Assembly: GCA_011523835.1 (NCBI GenBank)
Contig: WTFZ01000051.1
Coordinates: 1 to 64,000, forward strand
Reading direction: 5' to 3'
Origin: Synechococcus sp. CO36386bin_29
GTDB taxonomy: Bacteria > Cyanobacteriota > Cyanobacteriia > PCC-6307 > Cyanobiaceae
DNA length: 64,000 nucleotides
In this document: in pieces, positions 41,552 to 50,948 of the stretch
Numbering within the stretch: position 1 is the stretch's first letter
Layout of the letters: each line of letters starts with the position of its first letter
The notes under the pieces: model-generated
The model's input: only the letters and a program-made list of their open reading frames with translations
The model's database searches: none
Told to the model about the DNA's origin: nothing
Program-made: the position numbers and the translations under genes

Positions 41552-42944
41552 GTTCCCTTTCTTCTTTCAACGGACAATTCGTCTGGGTCTCAAGTTTCCT
41601 GCCACATCACTCGGGATTCTTCTCCTCATTCTTGGGTCATTGATTGGCTTGAGAATCACGTCAACCCGCAACTTCGATCAGCGTGAGGGACTGGTTCGTT
41701 CCCTCGCCGAATTGGCTGATGGGTTCATTCTGATTCAGAGTTTCCAGGGTGATCCGCGCCGTCCTGTTCCTTCGCTCTGGAATGCGCGTCTCGGAGTCAA
41801 ACCCGCCAGTGAACTCTGGAGACGCCAAGAAGGGATGCTCTGGTGGCAGGCATGGTCTCTGGACGGTGAGGCGTATTTAATCGTTCCTGCGCATCAGATT
41901 TCTGAAGAAGCACAATCCCCCTACAGCCAGCGCTACGGAAACCTGGTAGTGCTCGGCACGGATCAACTGCATCGTGAGCAGCTTTCGCAACGCATCAAGG
42001 CAGAGAGTTCACAAGCCGGATTACTCATTGAAGGTGGTTTGTTTGCGTCGTGCCTTCAATCCCTTGTAAAGGAACCCAGTGTCTATTGGACTGCCGATGC
42101 ACTGGCCTCTATTAGTGGATCCCTCGCTCCGTTGCTTCAGCAAGGGCGTGAAGGGTGCATGCAATTACGCCTCCAGGGACGCTCTCTTCAATGGAATGGA
42201 GTGATTTCACAGCGTCCTCTTCGTAGCAATCCTGCCAAAGCGGACCTGACTGCTTGGACAACTGCTTCCGTTGAAGTGGCTCCAGTCGATCGATCCACCC
42301 TGTTACACGTGGAGGGAACTGCTCTGCGTTTGATCCTTGGAACCCTGTTGAGTCGTCAGATCATCCAGGTTCCTCTGGAGCAGAACTACGGCATCAGCAA
42401 GGTGTTGAGATCGCAGATCAGCACATCACCGTTTTCCCTGCGACTGATCGCCAGGCCCGAAGGGTTCTATCGGGCTGGTCTTCAGCTGCAGATTCCAGTC
42501 TCCAGTGATCGAACGTCATGGTTCAAGGTTTTGTCGGCCGTCAGTGACAAGTTGAAGAGTCGTGGATACGTTTCTCCTCCTCCCTCAGCAGATCAACCGG
42601 TTCAGAACCAGGCACTCTGGTTCAAAGAGGATGATCCAAAGAAAACGATCGTTGGTGGTTGGCGTTGGCTCGACGTGAAGGACTACTCACTGCTGAGCAT
42701 TGGATTCGGAATTGAACCGCATGGCACCGGGTTCATCCGTCATCTCAGCGATGCCGGAGGCGAGTCCCTGGTTGTCGAGGCTGATCCATCCACCCTGACG
42801 TCGATGAACCTTCTGAGTGGACGCTGGCCCAGACCGATGACCAAGGCTTCAACAATGACCTTTCACGTCAGAGCTCTGGAAACTCAACGACCATCCAAGG
42901 ATCTCTGGAGGATGCAGGGGCAGCTCACGCTGCCTCAGTCTTGA
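41538..42944 (+). CDS. Cyanobacterial membrane-anchored protein, function unknown (DUF3352-like shape)
   Basis: About 468 residues from GTG 41538; the track start TTG 41502 lies deeper in the small upstream ORF. One N-terminal span (ATSLGILLLILGSLIGLRIT) precedes a long extracytoplasmic region (LVRSLAELADGFILIQSFQG, LDGEAYLIVPAHQISEEAQS, VYWTADALASISGSLAPLLQ, TLLHVEGTALRLILGTLL, SLLSIGFGIEPHGTGFIRHL). The pattern resembles large cyanobacterial lumenal/periplasmic proteins of the DUF3352 kind, but I am not certain. The 3' end overlaps the convergent thf1 by 10 bases. Confidence 0.78.
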   Translation: MVTTEFPFFFQRTIRLGLKFPATSLGILLLILGSLIGLRITSTRNFDQREGLVRSLAELADGFILIQSFQGDPRRPVPSLWNARLGVKPASELWRRQEGMLWWQAWSLDGEAYLIVPAHQISEEAQSPYSQRYGNLVVLGTDQLHREQLSQRIKAESSQAGLLIEGGLFASCLQSLVKEPSVYWTADALASISGSLAPLLQQGREGCMQLRLQGRSLQWNGVISQRPLRSNPAKADLTAWTTASVEVAPVDRSTLLHVEGTALRLILGTLLSRQIIQVPLEQNYGISKVLRSQISTSPFSLRLIARPEGFYRAGLQLQIPVSSDRTSWFKVLSAVSDKLKSRGYVSPPPSADQPVQNQALWFKEDDPKKTIVGGWRWLDVKDYSLLSIGFGIEPHGTGFIRHLSDAGGESLVVEADPSTLTSMNLLSGRWPRPMTKASTMTFHVRALETQRPSKDLWRMQGQLTLPQS

Positions 42945-43618
42945 GTCTGAGTTGTCTCAGAGGCCTGTCGCTCACGTTTGCGCCGCTCTGCTGCGAGGGT
43001 CTCTTCCATCAATTCGACCGCCTGGGCCATTTTTTCAAGGTTGTTTCTGTACAAACTGAGGTCCTTTTCAAGGCGAGTCCGGGACAGTCCGATCTGTTCA
43101 CCGATGCTGTGGGCTGTCTTGCAGAGATCTTCAGGATCCTGTGATTCAACGCCTTGGGCGGAAGAGAGAAGCGAGAACAGACCGACGGCCATCAGCCGTG
43201 AATAGTGGAATTGCTCACCTGCAACGCTGGCTAGACCGGAGGCCAGGGGTTCAGGTGCTCCATCACCCTTGGCCTGCAACCAAGCCTGCACTTCTTCGAC
43301 GCTGTGGCCCGAGACCGCCTGCTCCGATCCCTTAGCGAGAGATTGCAGCTCCACAGGATTGAATCCGTTGCAGCTGCATAACGCATCAAACAACTCAGAC
43401 AGGTGCTTGGTGGGTTGATACCCCTTGGTGAAGGCCGTGAAGACCTGCTGGAGGCCGACAGCGAACAGTGCATTCGAGGTGAAATGGGTCTGATGGCTCA
43501 GCAGATGCAATTCCACCAGCAACTCATCGGCAGTGCGTCGGTACAGCGATGGAATCACGTACGGAAAAGCGGCATGAAAAGCTCTTTTGCTGTCCGCGAT
43601 CGTCCGAAGCCCTGTCAA
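42935..43618 (-). CDS. thf1: Thf1/Psb29 thylakoid formation protein
   Basis: 227 residues, normal length. Family signatures: [20 protein letters not shown] and [18 protein letters not shown] at the N-terminus, [40 protein letters not shown], and a C-terminal coiled coil ([20 protein letters not shown]). In cyanobacteria Psb29/Thf1 binds FtsH complexes and is needed for photosystem II repair; ftsH and clpP lie within 3 kb here. Divergent from clpP. Confidence 0.95.
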   Translation of the reverse strand: MTGLRTIADSKRAFHAAFPYVIPSLYRRTADELLVELHLLSHQTHFTSNALFAVGLQQVFTAFTKGYQPTKHLSELFDALCSCNGFNPVELQSLAKGSEQAVSGHSVEEVQAWLQAKGDGAPEPLASGLASVAGEQFHYSRLMAVGLFSLLSSAQGVESQDPEDLCKTAHSIGEQIGLSRTRLEKDLSLYRNNLEKMAQAVELMEETLAAERRKRERQASETTQTQD

Positions 43619-43698
43619 GGTTCTCTGCAGCTAAATCAAGGCATGACCATAGCGCTGCCGATGCCGCCGTTAGGATCCATCCAGTGTGCAGGAGCAGC

Positions 43699-44289
43699 AT
43701 GATCCCCATCGTGATCGAGGAATCCGGACGCGGGGAAAGGGCCTTTGACATCTATTCCCGTTTGCTGAGGGAACGGATTATTTTTCTGGGTGAGGCTGTC
43801 ACAAGCGAATCGGCGAATCGTATCGTTGCTCAGCTTTTATTTTTGGAAGCTGAGGATCCTGAGAAAGATATTTTCCTCTACATCAATTCTCCGGGTGGAT
43901 CCGTCTATGACGGTCTTGGTATTTTCGATACGATGCAGCACATCAAGCCTGATGTTCAAACGGTCTGCGTCGGCCTTGCTGCAAGCATGGGTGCATTTCT
44001 GCTTTGTGCAGGTACAAAAGGAAAACGAAGCAGCCTGAGACACTCCCGAATCATGATTCACCAGCCCCTGGGTGGCGCCCGTGGGCAGGCGAGTGACATC
44101 AGAATTCAGGCTGATGAAATCCTCTTTCTGAAAAATCGTCTGAATCAGGAATTGTCCGAAAGGACATCACAACCGCTGAGCAAAATTCAGGAAGACACCG
44201 ATCGCGACTTCTTCATGTCACCCAATGAAGCAGTCGATTACGGGTTAATTGACAGTGTGATTGACAAACGCCCGGTTCATTCTGTCTAA
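43699..44289 (+). CDS. clpP: ATP-dependent Clp protease proteolytic subunit
   Basis: 196 residues from ATG 43699, preceded by GGAG; the first 50 track codons overlap thf1 antisense and are not coding. Catalytic triad visible: Ser in [12 protein letters not shown], His in [10 protein letters not shown], Asp in [31 protein letters not shown] and [20 protein letters not shown] are standard. Cyanobacteria have several ClpP/ClpR paralogues; the intact triad makes this an active ClpP. A strong hairpin terminator follows 6 bases after the stop. Confidence 0.96.
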   Translation: MIPIVIEESGRGERAFDIYSRLLRERIIFLGEAVTSESANRIVAQLLFLEAEDPEKDIFLYINSPGGSVYDGLGIFDTMQHIKPDVQTVCVGLAASMGAFLLCAGTKGKRSSLRHSRIMIHQPLGGARGQASDIRIQADEILFLKNRLNQELSERTSQPLSKIQEDTDRDFFMSPNEAVDYGLIDSVIDKRPVHSV

Positions 44290-44295
44290 AGAAAA

Positions 44296-44329
44296 ACGAC
44301 TCTGTCAACTTTATTGTTGACAGAGTCGT
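44296..44329 (-). terminator. Strong 14-bp hairpin terminator between clpP and convergent gene
   Basis: Perfect inverted repeat ACGACTCTGTCAAC-tttatt-GTTGACAGAGTCGT. On the minus strand it is followed by TTTTTC, a classic intrinsic terminator for the 44344-44604 gene; on the plus strand it lies right after clpP and can terminate it too, without a clear U-run. Confidence 0.85.
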
Positions 44330-44343
44330 CACTACGGTTGAAA

Positions 44344-44604
44344 TCACTCGATTGAAAGATTTTTCTTGCTTGCACGAAGATCATTCCAAAGGGCTTTGAT
44401 CTCAGCGTAAGCTTCGTTTTGACCGACTTTGCCATTGGCTTGAAGACCAACGATCAGGCCAACACGATCAGCGAACTGTTCGAGATTTTGGTGAAAAGCC
44501 AGACGTTCGGGAGACCAATCATCTCCTCGATAACTGCTGAAGTTTTCCAGTGGAGAATGAGTACCTTCTCCAAGATCCATGAGTTCCCTATAAAAGGAAA
44601 TCAT
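44344..44604 (-). CDS. Small conserved cyanobacterial protein (DUF7219-like)
   Basis: 86 residues, cytoplasmic, helical: SYRGDDWSPERLAFHQNLEQ, FADRVGLIVGLQANGKVGQN, EAYAEIKALWNDLRASKKNL. The Y-x-G...P..L.FN.NLQ.FA.RV pattern matches a small cyanobacterial family I recall as DUF7219. Function unknown. It starts 19 bases after the ftsH stop region on the same strand; a strong terminator closes it. Confidence 0.75.
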   Translation of the reverse strand: MISFYRELMDLGEGTHSPLENFSSYRGDDWSPERLAFHQNLEQFADRVGLIVGLQANGKVGQNEAYAEIKALWNDLRASKKNLSIE

Positions 44605-44623
44605 GGATCCTGTGAATTAAGCT

Positions 44624-46537
44624 TTAGTTAAGCACTGGTGAGAAACGCTCCTTCTCGGGGATATCTGTCACTTTGGCAACGATTTCTCTGAATTCATCAC
44701 CGTCGAGTGTCTCTTTCTCAATCAACAATTCAACCAATTCATCCATAACTTCTCTCTGGGAGCCAACAAGCTCAAGTGTTTCCTGATAGCACTGCATCAC
44801 AATGCTACGTACTTGATCATCGACCTGCTTGGAAATGGCTTCAGAAACATCGCTTCTTGTCATCAAATCGCGTCCAAGAAAAACTTCCTGACTGCCACCT
44901 TCCAATGACATCGGACCCAGGTTACTCATGCCAAAACGGGTCACCATCTGACGGGCCATTGACGCAACTTGTTGGATATCTCCACCCGCACCGGTTGTGA
45001 CCTCTGAGTGTCCGAAGACCACATCCTCCGCGGCGCGACCTCCTAGAGCTCCCATAATCCGAGCCTTGAGCTGAGAACGGGACACGAGCATCTGCTCTTC
45101 ATCCGGTGAGAACCAGGTCAGGCCCTGAGCTTGTCCCCTGGGGATCAAGGTGACTTTCTGAACTGGATCATGGTCTTTCACCAGTGTGCCGACAAGGGCA
45201 TGACCCACCTCGTGATAAGCGATCAGGCGCTTGCTTCGGCCATCGGTCAGAGGTTGACCCTCCATACCGGCGATGATTCTGTCGACAGCATCGTCGATCT
45301 CGGAAAGACTGATGGTCTCCTTGCGACGACGTGCCGTCAGGATGGCTGCTTCGTTGAGAAGATTGGCCAGATCAGCACCCGTGAATCCAGGGGTGCGTCT
45401 GGCAATGCTGTCGAGTGAAAGCTCAGGATCCAGTTTCTTGTTTCTGGAATGCACCTCCAGAATGGATAGACGGCCCTTGATATCCGGGGCATCAACAGTG
45501 ACCTGACGATCGAAACGCCCTGGGCGCATCAGCGCTGAATCGAGAACGTCGGGCCGATTGGTCGCAGCGATGATGATGATGCCGCTGTTGCCCTCGAAAC
45601 CATCCATTTCGGTGAGCAGCTGGTTAAGTGTCTGCTCACGTTCATCATTTCCGCCACCGATCCCTGCACCTCTCTGACGACCGACCGCATCGATTTCATC
45701 GATGAAGATCAGGCAAGGACTGTTCTCTTTCGCACGCTTGAAGAGATCTCGAACTCTGCTCGCACCCACTCCAACAAACATCTCCACAAACTCCGAACCG
45801 GAGAGTGAGAAGAAGGGAACACCGGCTTCTCCAGCAATCGCCTTAGCCAACAGTGTCTTACCGGTACCTGGAGGACCTACAAGAAGAACACCTTTGGGGA
45901 TTTGAGCGCCGACAGACGTGAACTTCTCAGGCTGCTTCAGGAATGTCACCACCTCCTGGAGGTCCTGCTTGGCTTCATTCACTCCGGCGACATCATCAAA
46001 CATCACACCGGTTTCCGCTTCCATCGCGAAACGGGCCTTGGTTTTTCCGAACTGCATGGCCTGCCCTGGACCACCTGGCATGTTGTTGGACCGGCGGGCA
46101 AGAAAAATCAATGACCCGATCAACAGCAAGGGAAACAGAAGATTTCCGAGCAGTCCGAGCGCTGGTGGGGCAGTTTTCGGTGGGTGGATGTCGAAACTGA
46201 TCCCCTCGTCTTTGAGCGTATTGATGAGCTCGGGGGCTAGCCCAGGAAGATCAACTCTTAATCGCTGAACTCTGTTATCAAGATCTGGATCAACGGCTTC
46301 AACCACGGCATCCCGACCGCCGTCATAGATATCGACGGATGTGACGCGTCCGGCTGCGACGTAATCCAGGAACCGTCCGTAGCTCATGCGGGCGACCGCC
46401 GTGTTTCTCGGCGCGACCGTTGGGCCACCGGGCTTGAGACCGTTCAGACCACCGCTGCCAAGCACTTGCCAGGCCAGTACGAGAGCGATCGTGATGGGGA
46501 GACCCCAAAGAAGAATCTGTCGCCAGCGTTGGTTCAT
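44624..46537 (-). CDS. ftsH: ATP-dependent zinc metalloprotease FtsH
   Basis: 637 residues: N-terminal span ([19 protein letters not shown]), lumenal/periplasmic domain, second span ([20 protein letters not shown]), AAA+ domain with Walker [20 protein letters not shown], Walker [18 protein letters not shown] and second region of homology ([20 protein letters not shown]), then the zinc protease site [11 protein letters not shown] and a late Asp region. Full length with intact motifs. Cyanobacterial FtsH complexes degrade damaged D1 in photosystem II repair; nearby thf1 fits. Which of the four paralogues is not decided. Confidence 0.97.
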   Translation of the reverse strand: MNQRWRQILLWGLPITIALVLAWQVLGSGGLNGLKPGGPTVAPRNTAVARMSYGRFLDYVAAGRVTSVDIYDGGRDAVVEAVDPDLDNRVQRLRVDLPGLAPELINTLKDEGISFDIHPPKTAPPALGLLGNLLFPLLLIGSLIFLARRSNNMPGGPGQAMQFGKTKARFAMEAETGVMFDDVAGVNEAKQDLQEVVTFLKQPEKFTSVGAQIPKGVLLVGPPGTGKTLLAKAIAGEAGVPFFSLSGSEFVEMFVGVGASRVRDLFKRAKENSPCLIFIDEIDAVGRQRGAGIGGGNDEREQTLNQLLTEMDGFEGNSGIIIIAATNRPDVLDSALMRPGRFDRQVTVDAPDIKGRLSILEVHSRNKKLDPELSLDSIARRTPGFTGADLANLLNEAAILTARRRKETISLSEIDDAVDRIIAGMEGQPLTDGRSKRLIAYHEVGHALVGTLVKDHDPVQKVTLIPRGQAQGLTWFSPDEEQMLVSRSQLKARIMGALGGRAAEDVVFGHSEVTTGAGGDIQQVASMARQMVTRFGMSNLGPMSLEGGSQEVFLGRDLMTRSDVSEAISKQVDDQVRSIVMQCYQETLELVGSQREVMDELVELLIEKETLDGDEFREIVAKVTDIPEKERFSPVLN

Positions 46538-46600
46538 GGATCTCGTAACAATCCGTCGATCGTAAGAGCAACAGGTGTTGAACTGCAGACGCAGAGCTCA

Positions 46601-47830
46601 CTAAAGGCTGCGCAATGCCGTGATCGGATCCAGTCGTGCGGCCCGTCTGGCTGGCACAACACCGAAAAATAAACCGATCGACCCTGATAACCCCACAGTG
46701 ACAAGAACTGTGGACACACCAATAGCGGCCGGAAGAGGCGTCAGGGCAGCGACCAGTGCAATCGCCCCATAACCTGCAGCTGTGCCGATCACTCCACCAA
46801 GGCTGGCCAGAACAAGAGATTCGATCAGAAACTGACGCAGAACATCGGAACTCCTTGCTCCCAGTGCCTTTCTCAATCCGATTTCCTCGGTTCGTTCGCT
46901 GACGGACACCAGCATGATGTTCATGATTCCGATCCCACCCACAAGCAGCGAAACACCACCGATGGCACCCAGCATGAGTGTGAGACCTCCCGTGATGGTG
47001 CCGACAATGGTCAGGGCATCCTTCTGAGATCGCACCGCGAAGTCATCACTGCGAAGAATTTTGTGACGCTGGCGGAGAAGATTGGAAATCTGAAACTTCG
47101 CTGCGCTGGTGCTCTGTTCTGAAATGGCTTCCGCACTGATGAAGCTCAGGCTGACGCCATAGGTGGGATCACGACCGGTCAGACGGCTCACCATCGCGGA
47201 AATCGGGATGTAAGCGTTTTCGTCCTGGTTGGATCCGAAAACAGCACCCTTCGGGGCCATCACGCCGACCACCGTGAAGCTCTGATCACGGATCCGCAGG
47301 CTCTGGCCAATGGAGTTGCCATTCGGGAAGAGCTTGTTGCGCAGATCAGGACCGATGACAACAACGGTGCGTGCCGCTTTGACGTCCTGATTCGTAATAA
47401 AACGTCCTCTAGAGATTTCAAAACTTCTCACCGGTAGGAATTCCGGTGTGACCCCAAAGATTGCGGCGGTATTGCTCCTGGCTCCAGCCTGCACCACTTC
47501 GTTGGCGTTGATCTGTGGTGCCACCCGCTTCACGCTCGGAACCTGTTCCTCAATCGCTTCGGCATCTTCCAGAACAAGCGTTTTCGGAAACGCCACACCC
47601 TGACGGCGGGTGTCATTGTTGCCAGGCACAACGAAGAGCACATTGGCCCCAAGGGTGCTGAGTTGACTCTCCGCCAGGTTTTGAGCACCGCGTCCCACCC
47701 CCACAAGGGTGATCACGGACGCGTTGCCGATCACGATGCCAAGCATTGTGAGCACGCTGCGAAGACGATTGGCTCTCAGCGTGGTGAGAGCCATCCCGAC
47801 GGTTTCGGCGATGGGCAGGTTGCTCGCCAT
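46601..47830 (-). CDS. MacB/FtsX-type ABC transporter permease
   Basis: 409 residues with the MacB layout: N-terminal span (LRSVLTMLGIVIGNASVITL), a periplasmic domain of about 220 residues (LGANVLFVVPGNNDTRRQGV, FITNQDVKAARTVVVIGPDL), then three C-terminal spans with the FtsX pattern (GGVSLLVGGIGIMNIMLVSV, SERTEEIGLRKALGARSSDV, LASLGGVIGTAAGYGAIALV). Such permeases act in mechanotransmission or efflux with an ATPase; no ATPase is adjacent. Lies 15 bases after pyk on the same strand, so possibly co-transcribed. Confidence 0.93.
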   Translation of the reverse strand: MASNLPIAETVGMALTTLRANRLRSVLTMLGIVIGNASVITLVGVGRGAQNLAESQLSTLGANVLFVVPGNNDTRRQGVAFPKTLVLEDAEAIEEQVPSVKRVAPQINANEVVQAGARSNTAAIFGVTPEFLPVRSFEISRGRFITNQDVKAARTVVVIGPDLRNKLFPNGNSIGQSLRIRDQSFTVVGVMAPKGAVFGSNQDENAYIPISAMVSRLTGRDPTYGVSLSFISAEAISEQSTSAAKFQISNLLRQRHKILRSDDFAVRSQKDALTIVGTITGGLTLMLGAIGGVSLLVGGIGIMNIMLVSVSERTEEIGLRKALGARSSDVLRQFLIESLVLASLGGVIGTAAGYGAIALVAALTPLPAAIGVSTVLVTVGLSGSIGLFFGVVPARRAARLDPITALRSL

Positions 47831-47845
47831 TGATCTCTGCGTTCC

Positions 47846-49630
47846 TTAGAGCATCGTGTCGAGTTTCATCAACATGTTGCTGCCGGTACCGCGATGAACG
47901 GCACCTTCCTTGATGTGCAAGGTGACCACTTCGCCTTCCCGCAGATCTCGGGTTGCATTGGCGACGCCCGTGATTGCGTTGAGCCCGAGACGGCGTGCGA
48001 TCACAGCAGCGTGTGACTCCTCACCTCCACATTCGGTGATAATCGCGGCGGCCTCACGGAAGGCATCGAGGTAATCAGCATTGGTGTCACTGGCCACCAG
48101 GATCTCCCCGGGCTCCAATCGGGCGCAATCGCTGGAGGTGTGAGCGATGCGTACCTTGCCGCTGATCGATCCGCTGCCAATGCCGGTTCCTCGTCCCAGC
48201 ACGGCGCTGACAATCCCCACTTTGATCAGATCCGTGGATCCGCTCACCCCTGCGAGGGTTCCGGCGGTCTGAACGCAAAGGTCACCGTCCTTGAGGACTC
48301 CTATCTCCTGAGCAACACCCATGGCCAGGGTGAAAGTTGCTGTTGTGCTCTTCTGCGTTTCGATGAGCAATGGAGTGACTCCCCAGACCAATTGGAGCTT
48401 GCGTGCCACCGCGACTTCGGACGTGATCGCAAGGATCGGTGTGGATGGCCTGAATTTGCTCACGTTGTGCGCTGTGGCTCCACTCTTGGTGAGAGGGAGA
48501 ATTGCTGCTGCATTGAGCTGTCGAGCAATGCTGCTCACTGCTCCACTAATCGCATTGGGAATCGTGCTGGGCAGGTGGGTATCAATCGGACGCTGGGGAT
48601 AATCGCGTTCGATCCGACGAGCAATGGTGGCCATTGTTTCGACTGCTTCAACGGGGAAGTCCCCAACAGCAGTTTCGTTGGAGAGCATCACCGCGTCGGT
48701 TCCATCCAGGATCGCGTTCGCCACATCACTCACCTCGGCACGGGTCGGTCTCGGGCTCGATGCCATGGAGTCGAGCATCTGGGTCGCCGTGATGATCGGA
48801 ATTCCCAGGCTGTTGGCCTTGTGGATCAAATCCTTCTGAAGCAGAGGAACCTCTTCTGCAGGCATCTCAACACCGAGATCACCCCGGGCCACCATCACCC
48901 CATCGCACAGCGGCAGGATCGCGTCGATCTGGTCGATCGCTTCAAATTTCTCGATTTTTGCCACCACGGGAGTGGTGAAGCCGTGCTTGCGGATCAGTTC
49001 TCGGATCTCCTGCATATCCGAAGGATTGCGCACAAAGCTCAGAGCCACCCAGTCGACACCCTGTTGGAGACCAAAGGCGAGATCCTGACGGTCCTTCTGG
49101 GTGAGTGCGCGGACAGAGAGCTGCACATCAGGGAAATTGACTCCCTTGTTATTGGAGAGCACACCACCCACCGTGACCACGCAATGAAGGGTTTGATCAG
49201 CGATGTCGACCCTGTCGACTCGCATTTCAACCCGCCCGTCATCAAGAAGAATGCGGCTGCCTGCGGTGACCTCATCCGCAAGTTTGTCGTAGGTCACGGT
49301 GGCGACCGTTTGGTTGCAGCGCACTTCTTTCGAGGTGAGAGAGAAGTGATCACCTTTTGCAAGGGTGATGGGTCCTTCTTCAAAACGACCCAGCCGGATC
49401 TTCGGACCCTGAAGATCCTGAAGGATGCCGATATGCACTCCCATCTCATGGGCAACCTGACGGATGGTGGCCATCCGAGCGGCGTGCTCGCTGTGATCGC
49501 CGTGGGAGAAATTCAAACGGAATGTCGTGGCACCAGCCTGAATGAGCTCTCGGATGCGTTCCGAGCTTTCGGTTGCTGGGCCGATCGTGGCAACGATCTT
49601 GGTTCTACGGTTCAGATCGAGATCGGCCAT
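47846..49630 (-). CDS. pyk: Pyruvate kinase with extra C-terminal PEP-utilising-type domain
   Basis: 594 residues from ATG 49630 (ADLDLNRRTKIVATIGPATE). Glycolytic phosphoenolpyruvate to pyruvate step. Motifs: TFRLNFSHGDHSEHAARMAT, GPKIRLGRFEEGPI, VVAKIEKFEAIDQIDAILPL (catalytic Lys), GVMVARGDLGVEMPAEEVPL. Beyond the usual 470-480 residues there is an extra domain with GEILVASDTNADYLDAFREA and ITECGGEESHAAVIARRLGL, like the swivelling His domain of PEP-utilising enzymes; the His is present. This long form is known in cyanobacteria, Bacillus and plastids. Divergent from the MazG-like gene. Confidence 0.97.
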   Translation of the reverse strand: MADLDLNRRTKIVATIGPATESSERIRELIQAGATTFRLNFSHGDHSEHAARMATIRQVAHEMGVHIGILQDLQGPKIRLGRFEEGPITLAKGDHFSLTSKEVRCNQTVATVTYDKLADEVTAGSRILLDDGRVEMRVDRVDIADQTLHCVVTVGGVLSNNKGVNFPDVQLSVRALTQKDRQDLAFGLQQGVDWVALSFVRNPSDMQEIRELIRKHGFTTPVVAKIEKFEAIDQIDAILPLCDGVMVARGDLGVEMPAEEVPLLQKDLIHKANSLGIPIITATQMLDSMASSPRPTRAEVSDVANAILDGTDAVMLSNETAVGDFPVEAVETMATIARRIERDYPQRPIDTHLPSTIPNAISGAVSSIARQLNAAAILPLTKSGATAHNVSKFRPSTPILAITSEVAVARKLQLVWGVTPLLIETQKSTTATFTLAMGVAQEIGVLKDGDLCVQTAGTLAGVSGSTDLIKVGIVSAVLGRGTGIGSGSISGKVRIAHTSSDCARLEPGEILVASDTNADYLDAFREAAAIITECGGEESHAAVIARRLGLNAITGVANATRDLREGEVVTLHIKEGAVHRGTGSNMLMKLDTML

Positions 49631-49686
49631 CCTTGGCGCCACAAACAGTCGGAATCTACCGTCAAGCCCATTGATGCCTCAGCACC

Positions 49687-50016
49687 GTGCAACTCAGTGA
49701 CTATCAGAGGGATTCCAGAGCGACGGCTCGCTATCCAGACCTCGGCAGCAATCTCATCTATCCGACTCTGGGGCTCGCGGGGGAAGCGGGTGAAGTCGCT
49801 GAGAAAGTCAAGAAACTGATCCGTGACCACAATGGCCTGGTGGATGAAGCGTTCAAGCACGAACTCGCACTTGAACTGGGAGACGTGCTTTGGTATCTCG
49901 CTCAACTGGCCACGGAACTGGGAATGACCCTTGACGATGTGGGCCAGTTGAACCTTCAGAAACTCAACAGCCGCTCACAACGGGGAACCTTGCACGGTGA
50001 AGGAGACCATCGTTGA
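49687..50016 (+). CDS. MazG-like nucleotide pyrophosphohydrolase
   Basis: 109 residues from GTG 49687. MazG-type metal helices: LGLAGEAGEVAEKVKKLIRD (E-x2-E) and HELALELGDVLWYLAQLATE (E-x2-D), the EExxE12-28ExxD pattern of the all-alpha NTP pyrophosphohydrolases. It likely removes abnormal nucleotides (house-cleaning). The start is divergent from pyk across 56 bases. Confidence 0.9.
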   Translation: MQLSDYQRDSRATARYPDLGSNLIYPTLGLAGEAGEVAEKVKKLIRDHNGLVDEAFKHELALELGDVLWYLAQLATELGMTLDDVGQLNLQKLNSRSQRGTLHGEGDHR

Positions 50017-50021
50017 CAGGA

Positions 50022-50324
50022 TCAGCCGAAGCTTCCGAACCCGCCAGCGAATGAAAAGCTTGCTGAGATCAGCAGACGCTGCATGAGGCTGAGTGCGAAG
50101 AAAGCAAGAATCGCTGACAGGTCGAGACCGCCGAGTGGGGGAATCAAGCCACGAAAGGCATTCAGATAGGGGTCTGTGATCGAACTCACTGTGCTCAGAA
50201 CCGGATTGCTCCAATCGATGTTGGGGAACCAGCTCAGCAGCACACGCACGATCAGCACGAGTGAGTAGATCTGCAGGGTCTGAGCAAGCACCTGGAATGT
50301 GGTGGCCACCAACTCGAAAGCCAT
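50022..50324 (-). CDS. YggT family membrane protein
   Basis: 100 residues with two hydrophobic segments: TLQIYSLVLIVRVLLSWFPN and LDLSAILAFFALSLMQRLLI. The conserved YggT loop SSITDPYLNAFRGLIPPLGG is present, followed by a Gly/Phe-rich tail. Homologues (plastid CCB3/YlmG) act in membrane-protein or cytochrome assembly and in nucleoid/thylakoid organisation. Downstream of scpB by 24 bases, probably same transcript. Confidence 0.93.
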   Translation of the reverse strand: MAFELVATTFQVLAQTLQIYSLVLIVRVLLSWFPNIDWSNPVLSTVSSITDPYLNAFRGLIPPLGGLDLSAILAFFALSLMQRLLISASFSFAGGFGSFG

Positions 50325-50348
50325 GGAAGCGGATTGACTGAATGAACT

Positions 50349-50909
50349 CTATGCAGCCTGCGACTGTTCGGTGCCGCCGATTTCAGGAAGGACTGAAAAG
50401 GTTCGATGAAACTTCTCTGTGAGCGAGATCCAATACGACCGACCGTCACTCTGTCGTTTGCGTTCAATGAAATTCTGGTTGATCAGTTCCTTGATGTGGT
50501 CATAAGCACCAGAGCCACGCAGATCCACCAGGTCGGACTGCAGGATGCGCTTTTTCAAGGCGATTGTGGCCAGGGTTCTCAAGGCAGCTGTTGAAAGGTC
50601 AACGGGGAGGAGATCCCGAACGAGATCCCCCAACCCTGGTCGCAGTTGAAGGCTGTAACGGCCATTGCCATGGTTGATTTCAAGCGCAGTGTCTCTCTGG
50701 GCGTAACTTGCCACCAGGACAAGCAGACCCTGTTCCGCTTCGGATCGTGAAACTCCCGAGAGTTCGGCCAGTTCCTGGAGCGTGAGTGGACGGCCCTTCA
50801 GATAGAGAATCGCCTCAAGACGGGCCGGCAACGACAGGGACTGTTCCAATGGATGCCCATGACTCGGCACCAGTGGCAAGACGTCGTCACTCAAGTCCCC
50901 ATCTCTCAA
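50349..50909 (-). CDS. scpB: Segregation and condensation protein B
   Basis: 186 residues with two winged-helix halves: LPARLEAILYLKGRPLTLQE, LAELSGVSRSEAEQGLLVLV, then LSTAALRTLATIALKKRILQ, DLVDLRGSGAYDHIKELINQ and FIERKRQSDGRSYWISLTEK. Part of the SMC-ScpA-ScpB chromosome condensation complex; scpA is not adjacent. Typical length. Confidence 0.94.
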   Translation of the reverse strand: MRDGDLSDDVLPLVPSHGHPLEQSLSLPARLEAILYLKGRPLTLQELAELSGVSRSEAEQGLLVLVASYAQRDTALEINHGNGRYSLQLRPGLGDLVRDLLPVDLSTAALRTLATIALKKRILQSDLVDLRGSGAYDHIKELINQNFIERKRQSDGRSYWISLTEKFHRTFSVLPEIGGTEQSQAA

Positions 50910-50948
50910 GCTGATGATTCAAGGTAACGTCCACACGCTGGAGAGCCA

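Noticed and set aside
48140-49819. 559-aa plus-strand ORF over pyk
   Set aside because: Antisense of pyruvate kinase; composition rich in His/Arg/Gly with no domain.
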